A stretch of DNA of 64,000 nucleotides from Malus domestica. Taxonomy: Eukaryota > Streptophyta > Magnoliopsida > Rosales > Rosaceae. Under the pieces are notes generated by a model, which was not told where the DNA came from, searched no databases, and was given only the letters and a program-made list of their open reading frames with translations. The first letter of the stretch is position 1, and the number at the start of each line of letters is the position of its first letter. The position numbers and the translations under genes are program-made. Positions 47,920 through 58,396 of this stretch are shown here, piece by piece. Location: contig NC_091677.1 of NCBI RefSeq assembly GCF_042453785.1, positions 6,853,501-6,917,500 on the forward strand, given 5' to 3'.

Positions 47920-49327
47920 AAACCTCAGGGGTAGTTTCGTCTTTCCGATGTGATCGGAGAGTGGATAAGGTTACGGAGGGAGAGGGACACGTGAGCAGGC
48001 AGTGCCGGCGGCCCTTTTGTGCGTTTTGGCGCCATGGGTGGTCATGCTCATGGGGGCATGCATGGCCATCACGTGCTTTGACGTGGGGTCTGTCGTCTCT
48101 ATTATCCTCTGGTTTTAAAGCTTTTAAAATGAATAATTTTTTGCTTTTGTTTTTAGTATTCCGATCTTTGAGCTTTTTGGACGTGTGAGATTTCATGCAG
48201 CGCGAACGAACGGTGTCTGATATTAGTCGGTTGATCATCCGACGGTCGCTTCTTTTTCCCTTTTCTGTTGAAAACTCGACCAACAACATTAAACTTTCAT
48301 TATTGTTTTTGGATCAGAACTTTGTTTTTTCTTCAAATTTTCATTTCATATGTGTCGAGAAAATTTTGTCTGGACCTCGTATGAGTTGTGTTGTATCATG
48401 TCGATATATTGACGAATACAAATTTTGGGAAAATTTGGTTACGGTTGTACGGTATCATCATCAATCATGTTTATGCAAAGAAAACTTGCATGAAGGGTAT
48501 GTATATTCATATTTATACTGTTTAGAGAATATTTTATTTTTTAGAGTTAATGTCACATTTTGAATTTGCGAATACGTAATCCTATCAACATGAACCTTCT
48601 TGCTAAAGCAAAATAATTTCTAACTTCTGAAGCATGTTTATAGCTTCTTAACATGAAACTTTTATATTTCCATATTGCATCTTCAAGATTATCTCCTTCC
48701 CCCCTTCTAACTTCTCAAAACGTTTCTAGGTCAACAGTATTTTTTTCAATCACACATCTATTAAAAAATAACCTCTTTGGAGTTGGAAATTTTGTTTGGT
48801 CACAACTTTATGACAATATAGAGGTTTTACCGTATAAGTAATTGGGTATTGGCTATTTGTAATCTCTATTACAATCGAAAAGTGTCTTCAAGTTTAAATT
48901 CTCACCTCTGTTGAGAGGTGATCAAAAGAGAGATTTTTCTGATCGAGTTATGTTTAACTAGTTGACATGGTATGGTATGAATCTATATGAAATAATTGTA
49001 GATACATTGTTAGAGAGAATGGGATTGTGTACTTAAATATAGAATGGTTGGCAATAACCCTATATATGTATGTGGTGATAATGAAGATATAGAGATACTA
49101 ACTGACTGAAGTTGCCAAGTTAATAGAGAAATACTTTTTTGAATGTGGAGAGGAAGAGGAGAGGTGGCTTACGATTGTAGGCATTTCCTAGCACACACTA
49201 GGATAAATCGTGAAATACAAATGAATTGTAACTCGAGTTGTAAACATTACTAAAGTTTTATATTCGATTTTGTCTCCGAATATCACTTATTTTCAGTTGT
49301 TAGATATTCTTAGGGATTGAGTTTAGG
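47920..49327. other. Intergenic DNA
   Basis: No gene, RNA or repeat recognised; several frames of 60-120 codons look random. Confidence 0.45.
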
Positions 49328-49717
49328 ATGAGAAGATTCATCATGGCTGTCACATACAATGGATGGGGATCAAATTACAACTTGCTTCCCACCATGTACA
49401 TTCTGTTTATTTTTATCCTTACTGCAGATGGGTCACCTGATATAGAGTGGGACTTCCATTTCACTAAGGAGGTCCACCACTCATCAGGCATCAGTTTTGA
49501 GAATAATAATTGTGTTTACTATATGCTCTCTAGTCATTATCAGAGTGGGGGAGCTGGTGGAAATTGTACAAGAACTGGTCCCCATTGTAGAGATATCTAT
49601 TATATCTACAGTTCCAAAAGTGCTTTTACAATAATCGCTTATGGACTTTGTCAACAAAGAGAAAATGAAAAGAAACCCAACTGTGCTGCTGCTGGTATTG
49701 GAAACCAAATGTTTTAG
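49328..49717 (+). CDS. Hypothetical small protein, possibly secreted
   Basis: 129-codon frame I do not recognise. A hydrophobic stretch (LLPTMYILFIFILTADGSPD) at about 18-37 could be a signal peptide; five cysteines follow, two as CTRTGPHC. A possible acceptor (CTGCAG before ATGGG, near 49430) means it may instead be part of an exon. AT-rich DNA with no neighbours in support; may be chance. Confidence 0.25.
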   Translation: MRRFIMAVTYNGWGSNYNLLPTMYILFIFILTADGSPDIEWDFHFTKEVHHSSGISFENNNCVYYMLSSHYQSGGAGGNCTRTGPHCRDIYYIYSSKSAFTIIAYGLCQQRENEKKPNCAAAGIGNQMF

Positions 49718-51303
49718 ATGTATCCATTCCTTTTTTTGATAGATTTTGCACTAATGGAGATTATTGTTCTTAGTATAATCCAATAATGAAGATGGTTAAT
49801 TGATTTTTAATTATTTGTTGGTTTCATTTGCTATCACTTAAGCTTTACCAATAATAACTTTTTAATTATTTGTAATTACAGGCAGGTATTCCATTGTTAA
49901 AGAAAATTGTGAAAGCGATAATATATACTTAGTTGGGGATTAATTTATACTAATTAGAGGCAGGTACCTATCCATTGTCATTAGCTTACATTCCAATTCA
50001 TTGTTAAGATTAGTTTAAAAGATAAGATCTCCTCTTATTCTCCATATCATATATATAATCTTTTATATTAGAGGATGACTTTGCCATCTGTCTAGCTCAA
50101 GTTACTGCACACCTCTTCTTCTGATAAACACTTTGATATAACTTTTTACAAATCTTTAATTAAACTTGGAACTTTTTATACTACAGGGGAGTCACACATT
50201 CAACATGGAACACCAAACGATTTAAGAATTTTTTGGACGTGTTTTAATAAAATGTTTTTGAAACCAGGTGAATTTTGAAAAAACACTTGAAGTGTTTTGT
50301 GGAAGAAGCACATAACTGACGCTTCTTTTATAAAGCAATTCAAGTATTTTTGAAATTCAAAAATATTCTCTCTCAAAACGCTTTCAGTCATTTTAAAAGT
50401 ACTTCCAAATATACTATTAGTGTCCCTTATTAATGGAAAAAGTTCAAAAGTTATTTGTAAAAAGTTCTATCTATTTGTATTGTATTTAGTCTCTTTAGTG
50501 GAAAAGTTCAATTTCCTATTGAAAATTTGCAAAAAGTAAGCTTTATCTGTTTGTATTTCTTTATTCTTTAAGCCTGAGTTTTTTATTCTCTCTGTATGGG
50601 ACAAAAAAAAATTGTAAACTAGAATCTCAAAGATCATGAGCAAGATACCTCCATGAAAATAAAAGGGAAACCAAGAAATGGTCTTTGATGGATAAGTTTG
50701 GTATTAATACGTTTGTTTTATGGTTAGTGGACCAAAAAATAAGAATTAAACTCAGATCTCAATCCACTTTCCACTAATTCCATATAATTAAGAAATGGAG
50801 AGCAGCCTCAGTATTGCTCTCTTTCAAGCTGTCAACTCTGAAGTCTGAACAATAGCAAAAGTGTAGTTGTATGTGTTTAGAACCACAAATTTCATAAAGT
50901 CATTAGTAATCTGAATCAAGATCATTTCAGATCAATACATAGTATACATACACATATATCATGATCCTTAGAGTGTATGTCAACATGGAACAAATAATTG
51001 CACATAGTTTTTGCAAATTCAGCAAAACCGTAAATTCGCCGCATCGAGAGTTCATGTTGCATATCTCAAGACAAAAATGAGGTAAAACAACCAGCCAGAA
51101 CAGAGATTATATCTTCTGTCAAAATTAAAACATTCATTTATACTATCTACAGGTTATAAGGTAGAGATGGGGACCGGAACCAATAAGTACTTTATTCTAA
51201 TTTTTCTCTTGAAAATAAATCTCTCAAAGGACAGAGAAAAACGAATCCATCCACAGCGAAACATGCTTTCAATTAGAAAGAAATGCCCTAAACAAACACA
51301 ACT
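49718..51303. other. Intergenic DNA before the VAP4 3' end
   Basis: AT-rich. 50190-50420 has short inverted and direct motifs (AAGTGTTTT, AAAGTACTTCCAAA) suggesting an old hAT-like MITE, but I could not fix ends. The VAP4 3' UTR lies at the right edge. Confidence 0.4.
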
Positions 51304-53886
51304 CTACACTGAATCAGCCCCTTCAACCTGCTGCTGCGCTAGGTATCTTTCCCTGCGCTCTTTCTACAAACGAAACCACACATACCGTAAGTAAGAATGT
51401 GCACAAGAAGAATGGTCTAAACAAACACAATAATCGTCACTCTACCAAAAGAAACAACATGTTGAGTGCCTCACCCATTCATCTATGACAAGTCCTTCCC
51501 CTACAATCCGGGGGCCTGCTTCTTCTGGAGGCTTCTTTCGTGTTTCAAGGGCAGCTTCAGCTTCAGCCAATTGCCGCTTAAGTTTTTCCATTGCCTTAAA
51601 AAACAAAATTGAAAGTGAAAGGGCTTGTTACTGAGGCTAAAGCTAAGACAACCAAAAAAGTATGTATTGTGCAAGAAATGGCAAATTGGTCCATCTACTT
51701 ACAGGGGTAGGGTGCTCAGGGTCAAGGAAAACAACACGCAAAACCTGCTCAACCACAACTTCGTCCCTCTGCTCCTCAAACTGCATAAACACATATTACA
51801 GTTAATGTTTAATATCTTTGAATTATGACGCACACTGGTTTCTATCTTGTCATAAAGTAAAAAATATACAGCAGATTTCAGGTCATAAATCGGATATATA
51901 GCAAGATTAACCTGTTGCAGAAGCAAGATATATGGTCTAAACAAATTATAAGGAAGCCTTAATTAGAAACTATGCCAAATGTTTGCTACTGTAGTATGTG
52001 ACATCTGAGTTTTCACTTATTAACATATGGCGCAGAAGGTTATAGACAGTATGTGCTTTCACAACTGCAAGAATATTCCCAATTTCACACACCGGAGAAA
52101 ACAACCTCAAATCTGACATCTCAAAGTCTACTCACAATATTTACTGATATTATCTTGAGGGAAAGTAAAAATGTTACTGTGGAAAAACAACGTAAATGAA
52201 TATGGTAAAAGTTATATACGAAATGCCTGCAACAATACCAGTTCTGGTACATAGTCCATATCTCCTTTCACTTTTAAGCTCATGATCTTGAACTTCACCC
52301 TGCTCTTCTGGTCTACAGCTGGTTTCTCATCGTTCTCCGGAGGTTCCACAAACTTGAAAACTGTCAAGATTTAATATTACAATTTTCAACAATGAACTTG
52401 CTAAAATATGACTAGCTAGTATGTTGTTCATTGCAAATATATGGACGTGAAATATAACCCGAAATAATGGAAGATCATGAAAAATGAATTACCAGTTGCA
52501 ATAAGACTTTCACCAGGAGCAAGTATACCTCCAGGAGGACGCATGTAACAACTCTTTGGTGCAGTTGTTTGGAACTAAAGCAACCAACACGTAAGCAGTT
52601 AGATAGTCGTATCAAATTCGTAATAGGAAAACTCCTGATACTGTCATCCAATGCTATACAATTTTCAAAACTATGCTAACCAAATTTGGTCGTAAATCTA
52701 GTCGAACAGTCAGTTTTTCCAATTAGCTATGACTAGTTTCGATAATGTTATAGAGGTAAAATACATAACAGGGGAACTTAGGATTCAATCCATACCTTGA
52801 AAGCTACAAGAGACTTGCTTGTGTTTTTTATCCCAATTGCACTCCTGACCTGCTTACCGGGTTCATCTTCAGACGAAACAATCACAAAGTGAGGCCAAAT
52901 ATATCTAGCTTGAATCATCTACCAGCGAAGGAACTCAGCCAGCATTACACTTTTATAATGATTAGCAAATATTTCTGAGTGAAAAGCTTATAAGAAATCC
53001 TAAGTGGAACAAAAACAAACTACACAAATGGATACTTAAAAACAAACTATCAAAGAACAGAGATATCAGATGTACAGACACCGATTAGAACCGTCCAGAT
53101 CGGCAAAAAGAAACAACATTTGGAACTACTATAAGGGCTTGTTTGGGGTTTGCCTGTAGAATGGTTTAAATCGCTTTCTAACTACCAAAAACAGCTTATG
53201 GCTACGTTTGGCAGAAAAAATTGAAAGTGCTTTGACGGGTTTCTTATAAAAACAATTCTATGAAAAGTGCTTCTAAGCATAAATGCTTCTCATCGAAGCA
53301 TCACCAAACGGTCCCCAAGTCTTTCACAGTTTAACTCATGAAACTAATAAATCATGCAACTTAAGCAAATCAAAGAACAAAAATTATGGCATTATGTTTT
53401 ATGTACTAGATGTTGAAGACCCAGAAAAACATTTATCATTGAAAAAAACTGTCTAAGCTTAAAAGCACGACATTTCCCGCAACCAATTAGACAACCCAAA
53501 AGAAACAAAGGTCAACTTTTTCCATTGAAATTCTTAGAAACTAGAAAAACCCAGATCACAATTATTACATAACAACAAAGATAACTAGAAAGATGCAAGT
53601 AAAGGGGCTTACATGGAAAAAAGAGCTTATTCGGAGGATCAAGACGCAGCCTTCTCCTAGCCGGAAGCAAAGACTTGGTCACGTACGACACCGTACTGGC
53701 GGAATGAAGAGCCATCCGCTCCGCCGCAGACTCGTGAATCTGACCCAGCTGGTGGTGAACATTGTGATGCATTGAAGACAAGGTCGAGGACGACGACGAA
53801 GAAGCGTTCCCGGACTGCCAAAACGGCATTTTGAATAGACTCCAAAGCTTCCCGTCAGGCCCAGATTTCTCAGCCTCCACAGCCAT
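51304..53886 (-). CDS. VAP4-1: Vesicle-associated protein 4-type (VAP4/MAMI), MSP domain
   Basis: VAP/VAP33-related protein; the MSP domain binds FFAT-type motifs and links the ER or plasma membrane to partner proteins. Seven coding exons on the minus strand: 53886-53613, 52866-52796, 52574-52493, 52360-52239, 51780-51703, 51594-51475, 51363-51304; phases agree, 268 aa. A Ser/His-rich N-terminal extension (1-85) is typical of the VAP4 clade, then the MSP fold (LDPPNKLFFPYEPGKQVRSA, NTSKSLVAFKFQTTAPKSCY, RPPGGILAPGESL), an acidic/coiled region (AMEKLKRQLAEAEAALE) and the C-terminus AQQQVEGADSV. No C-terminal membrane anchor, as in this clade. Length fits Arabidopsis VAP4-1 (MAMI) best; VAP4-2 is the alternative. 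Intron 1 is about 750 bp and holds a possible old MITE near 53190-53320. Confidence 0.92.
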
Positions 53887-54231
53887 TCTCGACCAACTCG
53901 CCGGAAATCACTTCTCGTCGCTGGCAAGTGGGTTTCGCCGGAGATGGTGGGAAAACAGTGAAAAGAGAGATTTTGTTTTTGCGCGGATGAAGGCGAAAGC
54001 TGAAAGATTGAGACTTCGGTGGCAAGTAGTGTTTGTGGGAGGCCTTTATGGGATGCGATTGCCAAATGTGGATGAATGCGACCTTTCGTTCTGGACCTTT
54101 TGGATTGTCGGAAGTGGCGGTGGTTACTTTTGCTCACTCCACTCTGTTCTGTTGTCGTTGTTGGCTGTCAGTTGGCAGCTGAGGATCAAGTTTAAAAACT
54201 TATCGTGGGCTACATATGGACTATATATTTC
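53887..54231. other. Upstream region of VAP4
   Basis: Promoter and leader side of the minus-strand VAP4 gene, unusually GC-rich for the area up to about 54130. Long frames here are shadows. No motif is certain. Confidence 0.45.
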
Positions 54232-54349
54232 GGAATTGGATCCCCTCCTCCGCAAATGGTGGGATCCTCATAATCCATTAGCACGGATCGTTGAATTTTG
54301 ATTCAACGGCTACAATTATTATAACTTGTTCAGGAGGGGATCTAATTCC
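54232..54349. mobile_element. Mutator-like MITE, 118 bp
   Basis: Inverted ends GGAATTGGATCCCCTCCT and, reverse-complemented, GGAATTAGATCCCCTCCT. A perfect 9-bp target duplication ATATATTTC (54223-54231 and 54350-54358) is the Mutator signature. It lies about 350 bp before the VAP4 start codon. Confidence 0.8.
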
Positions 54350-54358
54350 ATATATTTC

Positions 54359-55309
54359 GATTTCATTCAAATTATTGGACTATATTTTTTTTTTAAGTAA
54401 TATCCTAATCTAATATCTTTTTTTGTCTAACTAACGTCGTAATCTAATTTAATCAACGGGAGGGAATTCAAATTTGAATTGAAAAGGGATACATTACCCT
54501 AATTAAAGTGGTTACGCCAAAATAAAATTATTGAATTATAAGAGCATAGTTGTATGTTTTTTCCTTTGTCGAATCTTACACTAATTTGATTTTTGGGTGC
54601 CACCAATTTTATACATGTACACACACATATAGAAATGTAGAAATATTCCATGACACTATATTTTAGTCCAACATGGCAATTAATTTGATTTTTATTTTTA
54701 CGATTTCTTTCCTTCTCCACCATCATTAATTATTTTTCCTTTCCTTCTACTGAATATCTCCTCCCTCCTTACCCTCTCCCCTTTCCTTCTCCACCTTTTG
54801 GATCTTTCTTCGTCCTCCCATGGTTGCATCATAGAAAATTTACTCGCATATTCAAACTTCAAACCACATAAACAAATCCTGCATCTGTCCTCCATTGCTC
54901 CACCTTTCGAATCTCCATTGCTCCACCATTTGAATCTCTAGTTTTGTTTTTTAATTTCCATTGTCATGTAATGAATGCTAGAGCTACAAAATTTGAAAAT
55001 ACCAGCACATAAGAATCAGGCCAATCGACCGGATTAGTGTGCATACTCTCTTGCATCTGAGTACGATCGTCTTTCATGTAAGTTAGAGCAATTTAAAAAT
55101 ACCTAGTCAAATATCATAGTAAAGTTTAAGATAAATAACATACAAATCTTACAAAATGTATGTGTTTAACTCATACGCTTAACTTGTATATGCGTGATTA
55201 AAAAATTTGCACATGATTTTTTCATAAGTTTTTCTCAAACTAAAATATTAGCCGTTTAATTGTTACATATTTTTAGGTATGTTATATTACTATGAAAGGA
55301 AAAAAATAT
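54359..55309. other. AT-rich intergenic DNA
   Basis: No gene recognised. Contains a pyrimidine-rich stretch near 54710-54800; the minus-strand frame at 54698-54895 is low-complexity and not credible. Confidence 0.45.
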
Positions 55310-55318
55310 TCTTATGTT

Positions 55319-55486
55319 TTATTTTATTTTATTTTTACAAACGATATTATCTACACTAAAGGAAGGGGATGGGCTAGCAATAATGTAATTCAAACTCGTA
55401 TTTGGCGAGAGTCAAACCTAAGACTCACTTACAAGTGAAGATGAATACCGCTAAACCGTAGTACTAAGTGGCAAAAAAAAAAAAAA
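55319..55486 (-). mobile_element. tRNA-derived SINE (Au-like)
   Basis: Minus-strand element of about 168 bp. Read on that strand: a T-run, GCCACTTAGTACTACGG, an A-box-like GGTTTAGCGGTATTC, a B-box-like AGGTTTGACTCTC, the body GCTAGCCCATCCCC, the end TGTAGATAATATCGTTTGT, then an A-rich (TAAAA)n tail. A 9-bp duplication TCTTATGTT flanks it (55310-55318, 55487-55495). The 3' end is what the array at 36230-39760 carries. Au-like by its 3' end, tentatively. Confidence 0.75.
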
Positions 55487-55495
55487 TCTTATGTT

Positions 55496-56767
55496 ATATA
55501 CATGAGTTATCACATTCTCGCTATCGAAATAATTCTTATTGATCGATTCCTTTAGTGGATAACATTTTCTCTTCAATCCATTGTACTTGACGTTCAACGA
55601 TCTCCCCTTAATATAATTTGAAGCAATAATATCGGTTGGAAAAGAAAAATTGATAGCTTGGTCCAAACATAAAATTGACAACTAGGAAGAATATACCCAA
55701 ACCGTTGGTGGAAGAACTATAGCTTTGGATACGACATGGACATGCACCAAATCCACACTTTCTTTCAAATCTTCATATGATTCCTTTTTCCTTTCATCTC
55801 TCTTTTTATTCTTTTGTCTTTAAAAGAATGGATCAATCGCATGAGGCCATAATTAAAATAGGCTAATCATGTTTAGAGCATTAGAACATGTTCTCCTGGT
55901 GGTGCCATTAAAGATAACGACGCAGCAATCAGCAACTCCACTGATATTCCCATGCGGCTCCTCCCTCTTTCAAAGGCATCTCATCTTTTTCCCATATTTC
56001 ATGCACCATAATTTTGACCTGCCATTTTTCACTTGGGAAAATCACAAAGTTCAAACAGCTTTTGCGTAAAGTTACTTCCGTTCTCTTTATTTTTCTCACA
56101 GTGCTTATATAATAAGTTGATCGACCCAAGGGCTAATTGCTTGGACCAACATAATTGCCTAGTGAAATTTAATATTTAAGGGTTTCTCTCTCTTAATTAT
56201 GTTCAACACATCAATTTAGTCCTCCAATTTCCAAATCCCTCGATGCACATTTATACTTCGATATATATAATTAAATTTTAAAGAGCACGTAACTAATGTT
56301 GTGTCAAATAATAGGATGACGACATTGAGTGACTTTGTAGTTTAAGTTGGAAGACCAAACTGATGAGTTTTTGTAATTTGGAACCATTTTCAATCAGAAT
56401 CCAAATTTTATTGTTTTATTTTTGTTTAAGATGAAATTCAATTCATTATTTGGTCTTGTATGTGTCATGTAAAATAGGAGGACCAGAAATATGTGATTTC
56501 CTTCATTCTGAACAAATTAAAAGGGTATCATATTAAAAGACTACATACACAGCATACGTAACGCTTGGTAATGATTTCATAAACATGGGAGTGGGCAGGA
56601 ATACGGTCTTTCCAGCTCAGTTGGGCCTCAACAACTCAAGTACATTATTAGTCTCAGTGGTCCTTCTGATTGCTTCAAAGTCCCCCTCTTCTTTGCCACC
56701 GTTCTTTTTTCGAAGAAGAAGATTCTCCCACTTGTGTAGAAAGTGGCTTCAATAATGTTGCTAATTA
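55496..56767. other. AT-rich intergenic DNA
   Basis: Nothing I can support; short frames only. Confidence 0.45.
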
Positions 56768-56968
56768 GGGGTCTTCATTTGGCACGTGGGCCATGGGCCT
56801 GCCCGGCCCATCGGAAAAACGCCCGACTCGGTTCTTTATGGGATACGGGCCGGGCCATCTAGTTATATAGGAGCTAGGCTTGGGCTAGGGTGTTTGAGGC
56901 TTGGCTCGGCTCATAGGCCCGTCTCATTTAAAGCCTAGGATGCCCGGCCCGTAGGCCCATTTCATATT
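56768..56968. repeat. GC-rich inverted repeat, possible MITE
   Basis: ATGGGCCTGCCCGGCCC near the left and its approximate inverse (reverse complement ATGGGCCTACGGGCCGGGC) near the right bracket about 200 bp. Target duplication not found. Confidence 0.4.
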
Positions 56969-56988
56969 ACACACACATGACACACTTA

Positions 56989-57199
56989 GGGCTGGTTTGA
57001 TATTGATGTGCTTTGAAAAAAAAACTGTTTCTGCTATGCTGTGAGAATAAGCTCATTTTTGTTGCTTCACGTTTTCAGTTTTTTTTTTCACCTAAAACTG
57101 TGAAAATGAGCTATTTTTAAGTGTTTACTAAACACTTTTTTGAGCTCAGTTTTTTTTAATACCCATTTTTTATAAAAGCACCTCAATATCAAACCAGTA
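56989..57199. mobile_element. MITE with CTGGTTTGATATTGA ends
   Basis: About 211 bp with inverted ends GGGCTGGTTTGATATTGATG and, reverse-complemented, TACTGGTTTGATATTGAGG, continuing into GTGCTTT. CTTA lies on both sides, too short to fix the duplication. Non-coding, hAT-like in style. Confidence 0.65.
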
Positions 57200-57674
57200 C
57201 TTATACTAGCTGTTCCCATTTCGGCCCAAACCCAACTCACTTTCTCTAGCCATACTCGACCTTAAACTCACACATACCATTTCTCTCATCTCCAACTACA
57301 TAATCGAATTGATCGAACGGTAATTAATAGAATAGTGAACAAAAATGTATCCTCCATAATTTATTGACGAGTGTCCTTATGTAATTGGTGTAGTTAAGTC
57401 TCTTGTATAAATAGTGATTCATTGTCGCTATTTCCTAAATTCCGATTCCTCTGTTATCAAAGAGAATATTATGCAGACTTTCCTTTCCTTGCTTTCGTCT
57501 TCTTTTCTCATCTAATTTCTGTCATCAATTCTATATTTCTTCACTTAATAAAATGCAGTTAATAAAAATAGCAATTTATGGATGAATCTCCAAACTTTGT
57601 AGGGAATAAATATTTACGTGCCAGAAGGAAATGTTTCCAAAGTATGTACAGATTACAATGACCTCAAGCTGAGT
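57200..57674. other. Spacer and 3' flank of the second wound-response gene
   Basis: AT-rich, no gene recognised. Confidence 0.45.
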
Positions 57675-57968
57675 TTAATTTGGTCTCAGTTGGGAACCCA
57701 AGAATTTAGATACATAACTTTCCTCATAGACTCCTCTGCCGGCTTTGCTTTTCTCTTCTCGCATGATTGTGTTTGAAACCCTAGCAGCAGAAGAAGGAGA
57801 AGAATACAGCTCCTTGGCCTGAGAAAACGACCTGGTGAGATGGTTCTTGGCATGCTGGTGCATCAGTCTTATGGGGTCGTTCCACCTGCACACCCCTTGG
57901 TCTTTCAGTACTTCCACAACACCAACTGTTGCCCCGACGATCCAAGCGCTACCTGCTGCACTCATCAT
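57675..57968 (-). CDS. Wound-responsive family protein (DUF3774) with a frame-shifted C-terminus
   Basis: 97-codon frame with the family N-terminus (GSAWIVGATVGVVEVLKDQG, CRWN, LMHQHAKNHLTRSFSQAKEL) and middle (REEKSK). The frame then ends YVSKFLGSQLRPN, unlike the family. In another frame the same DNA encodes KPAEESMRKVMYLNSWVPN and a stop at 57686-57688, the normal family tail. A one-base indel near 57740-57755, in an A-rich stretch, explains this. Either the gene makes an altered tail, or the base call is wrong. Start: tandem ATGs at 57968 and 57965. It is the same family as 44807-45085. Confidence 0.8.
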   Translation of the reverse strand: MMSAAGSAWIVGATVGVVEVLKDQGVCRWNDPIRLMHQHAKNHLTRSFSQAKELYSSPSSAARVSNTIMREEKSKAGRGVYEESYVSKFLGSQLRPN

Positions 57969-58396
57969 CTAAATTTTCCTTTTTTCCTTGGGACAATCTT
58001 TTGATTTGTATTGAACAAAGTATGGGAATTTAGAAAGGTTGAGTTGAAATATTTGGCAGGGAGGATGTATTAAGATTGAGTAGTTTGATTTGGATACACG
58101 AATGGATGGAAGCAAAGCCAAAAATATTGGGGAAAAACCAGAGGTTGCAGAAGTTGCTGCTTGTTTTCCAAGGAAATCCACTGGTTTTTGTATAATTTTT
58201 TAGTACTTTTCTGCTGGTTTACACAGGCGCACTTTGTTTTGTCAATAAAATAGTGCTTTTAAGCGCAGACTAATATGGAATGGAACTTTAAACCGTGCAC
58301 AACAATAAAAAAAGGAAAAATTAGTATCCGGTCCCTAGTTCTTATTGTTCATTGACTAAGACCTTATTACTTCTCAAATTTTGATTTAAGTCCCTA
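57969..58396. other. Upstream region of the second wound-response gene
   Basis: Promoter side of the minus-strand gene; no motif is certain. The last bases (CCCTA, 58392-58396) are the left target duplication of the solo LTR. Confidence 0.45.

Noticed and set aside
48195-48563. 122-codon frame
   Set aside because: AT-rich, no domain, no splice context, no neighbours in support.
53679-54137. 152-codon minus-strand frame
   Set aside because: Another frame of VAP4 exon 1 and its 5' region.
53831-54301. 156-codon plus-strand frame
   Set aside because: Antisense to VAP4 exon 1 and its leader, running into a MITE; no family similarity.
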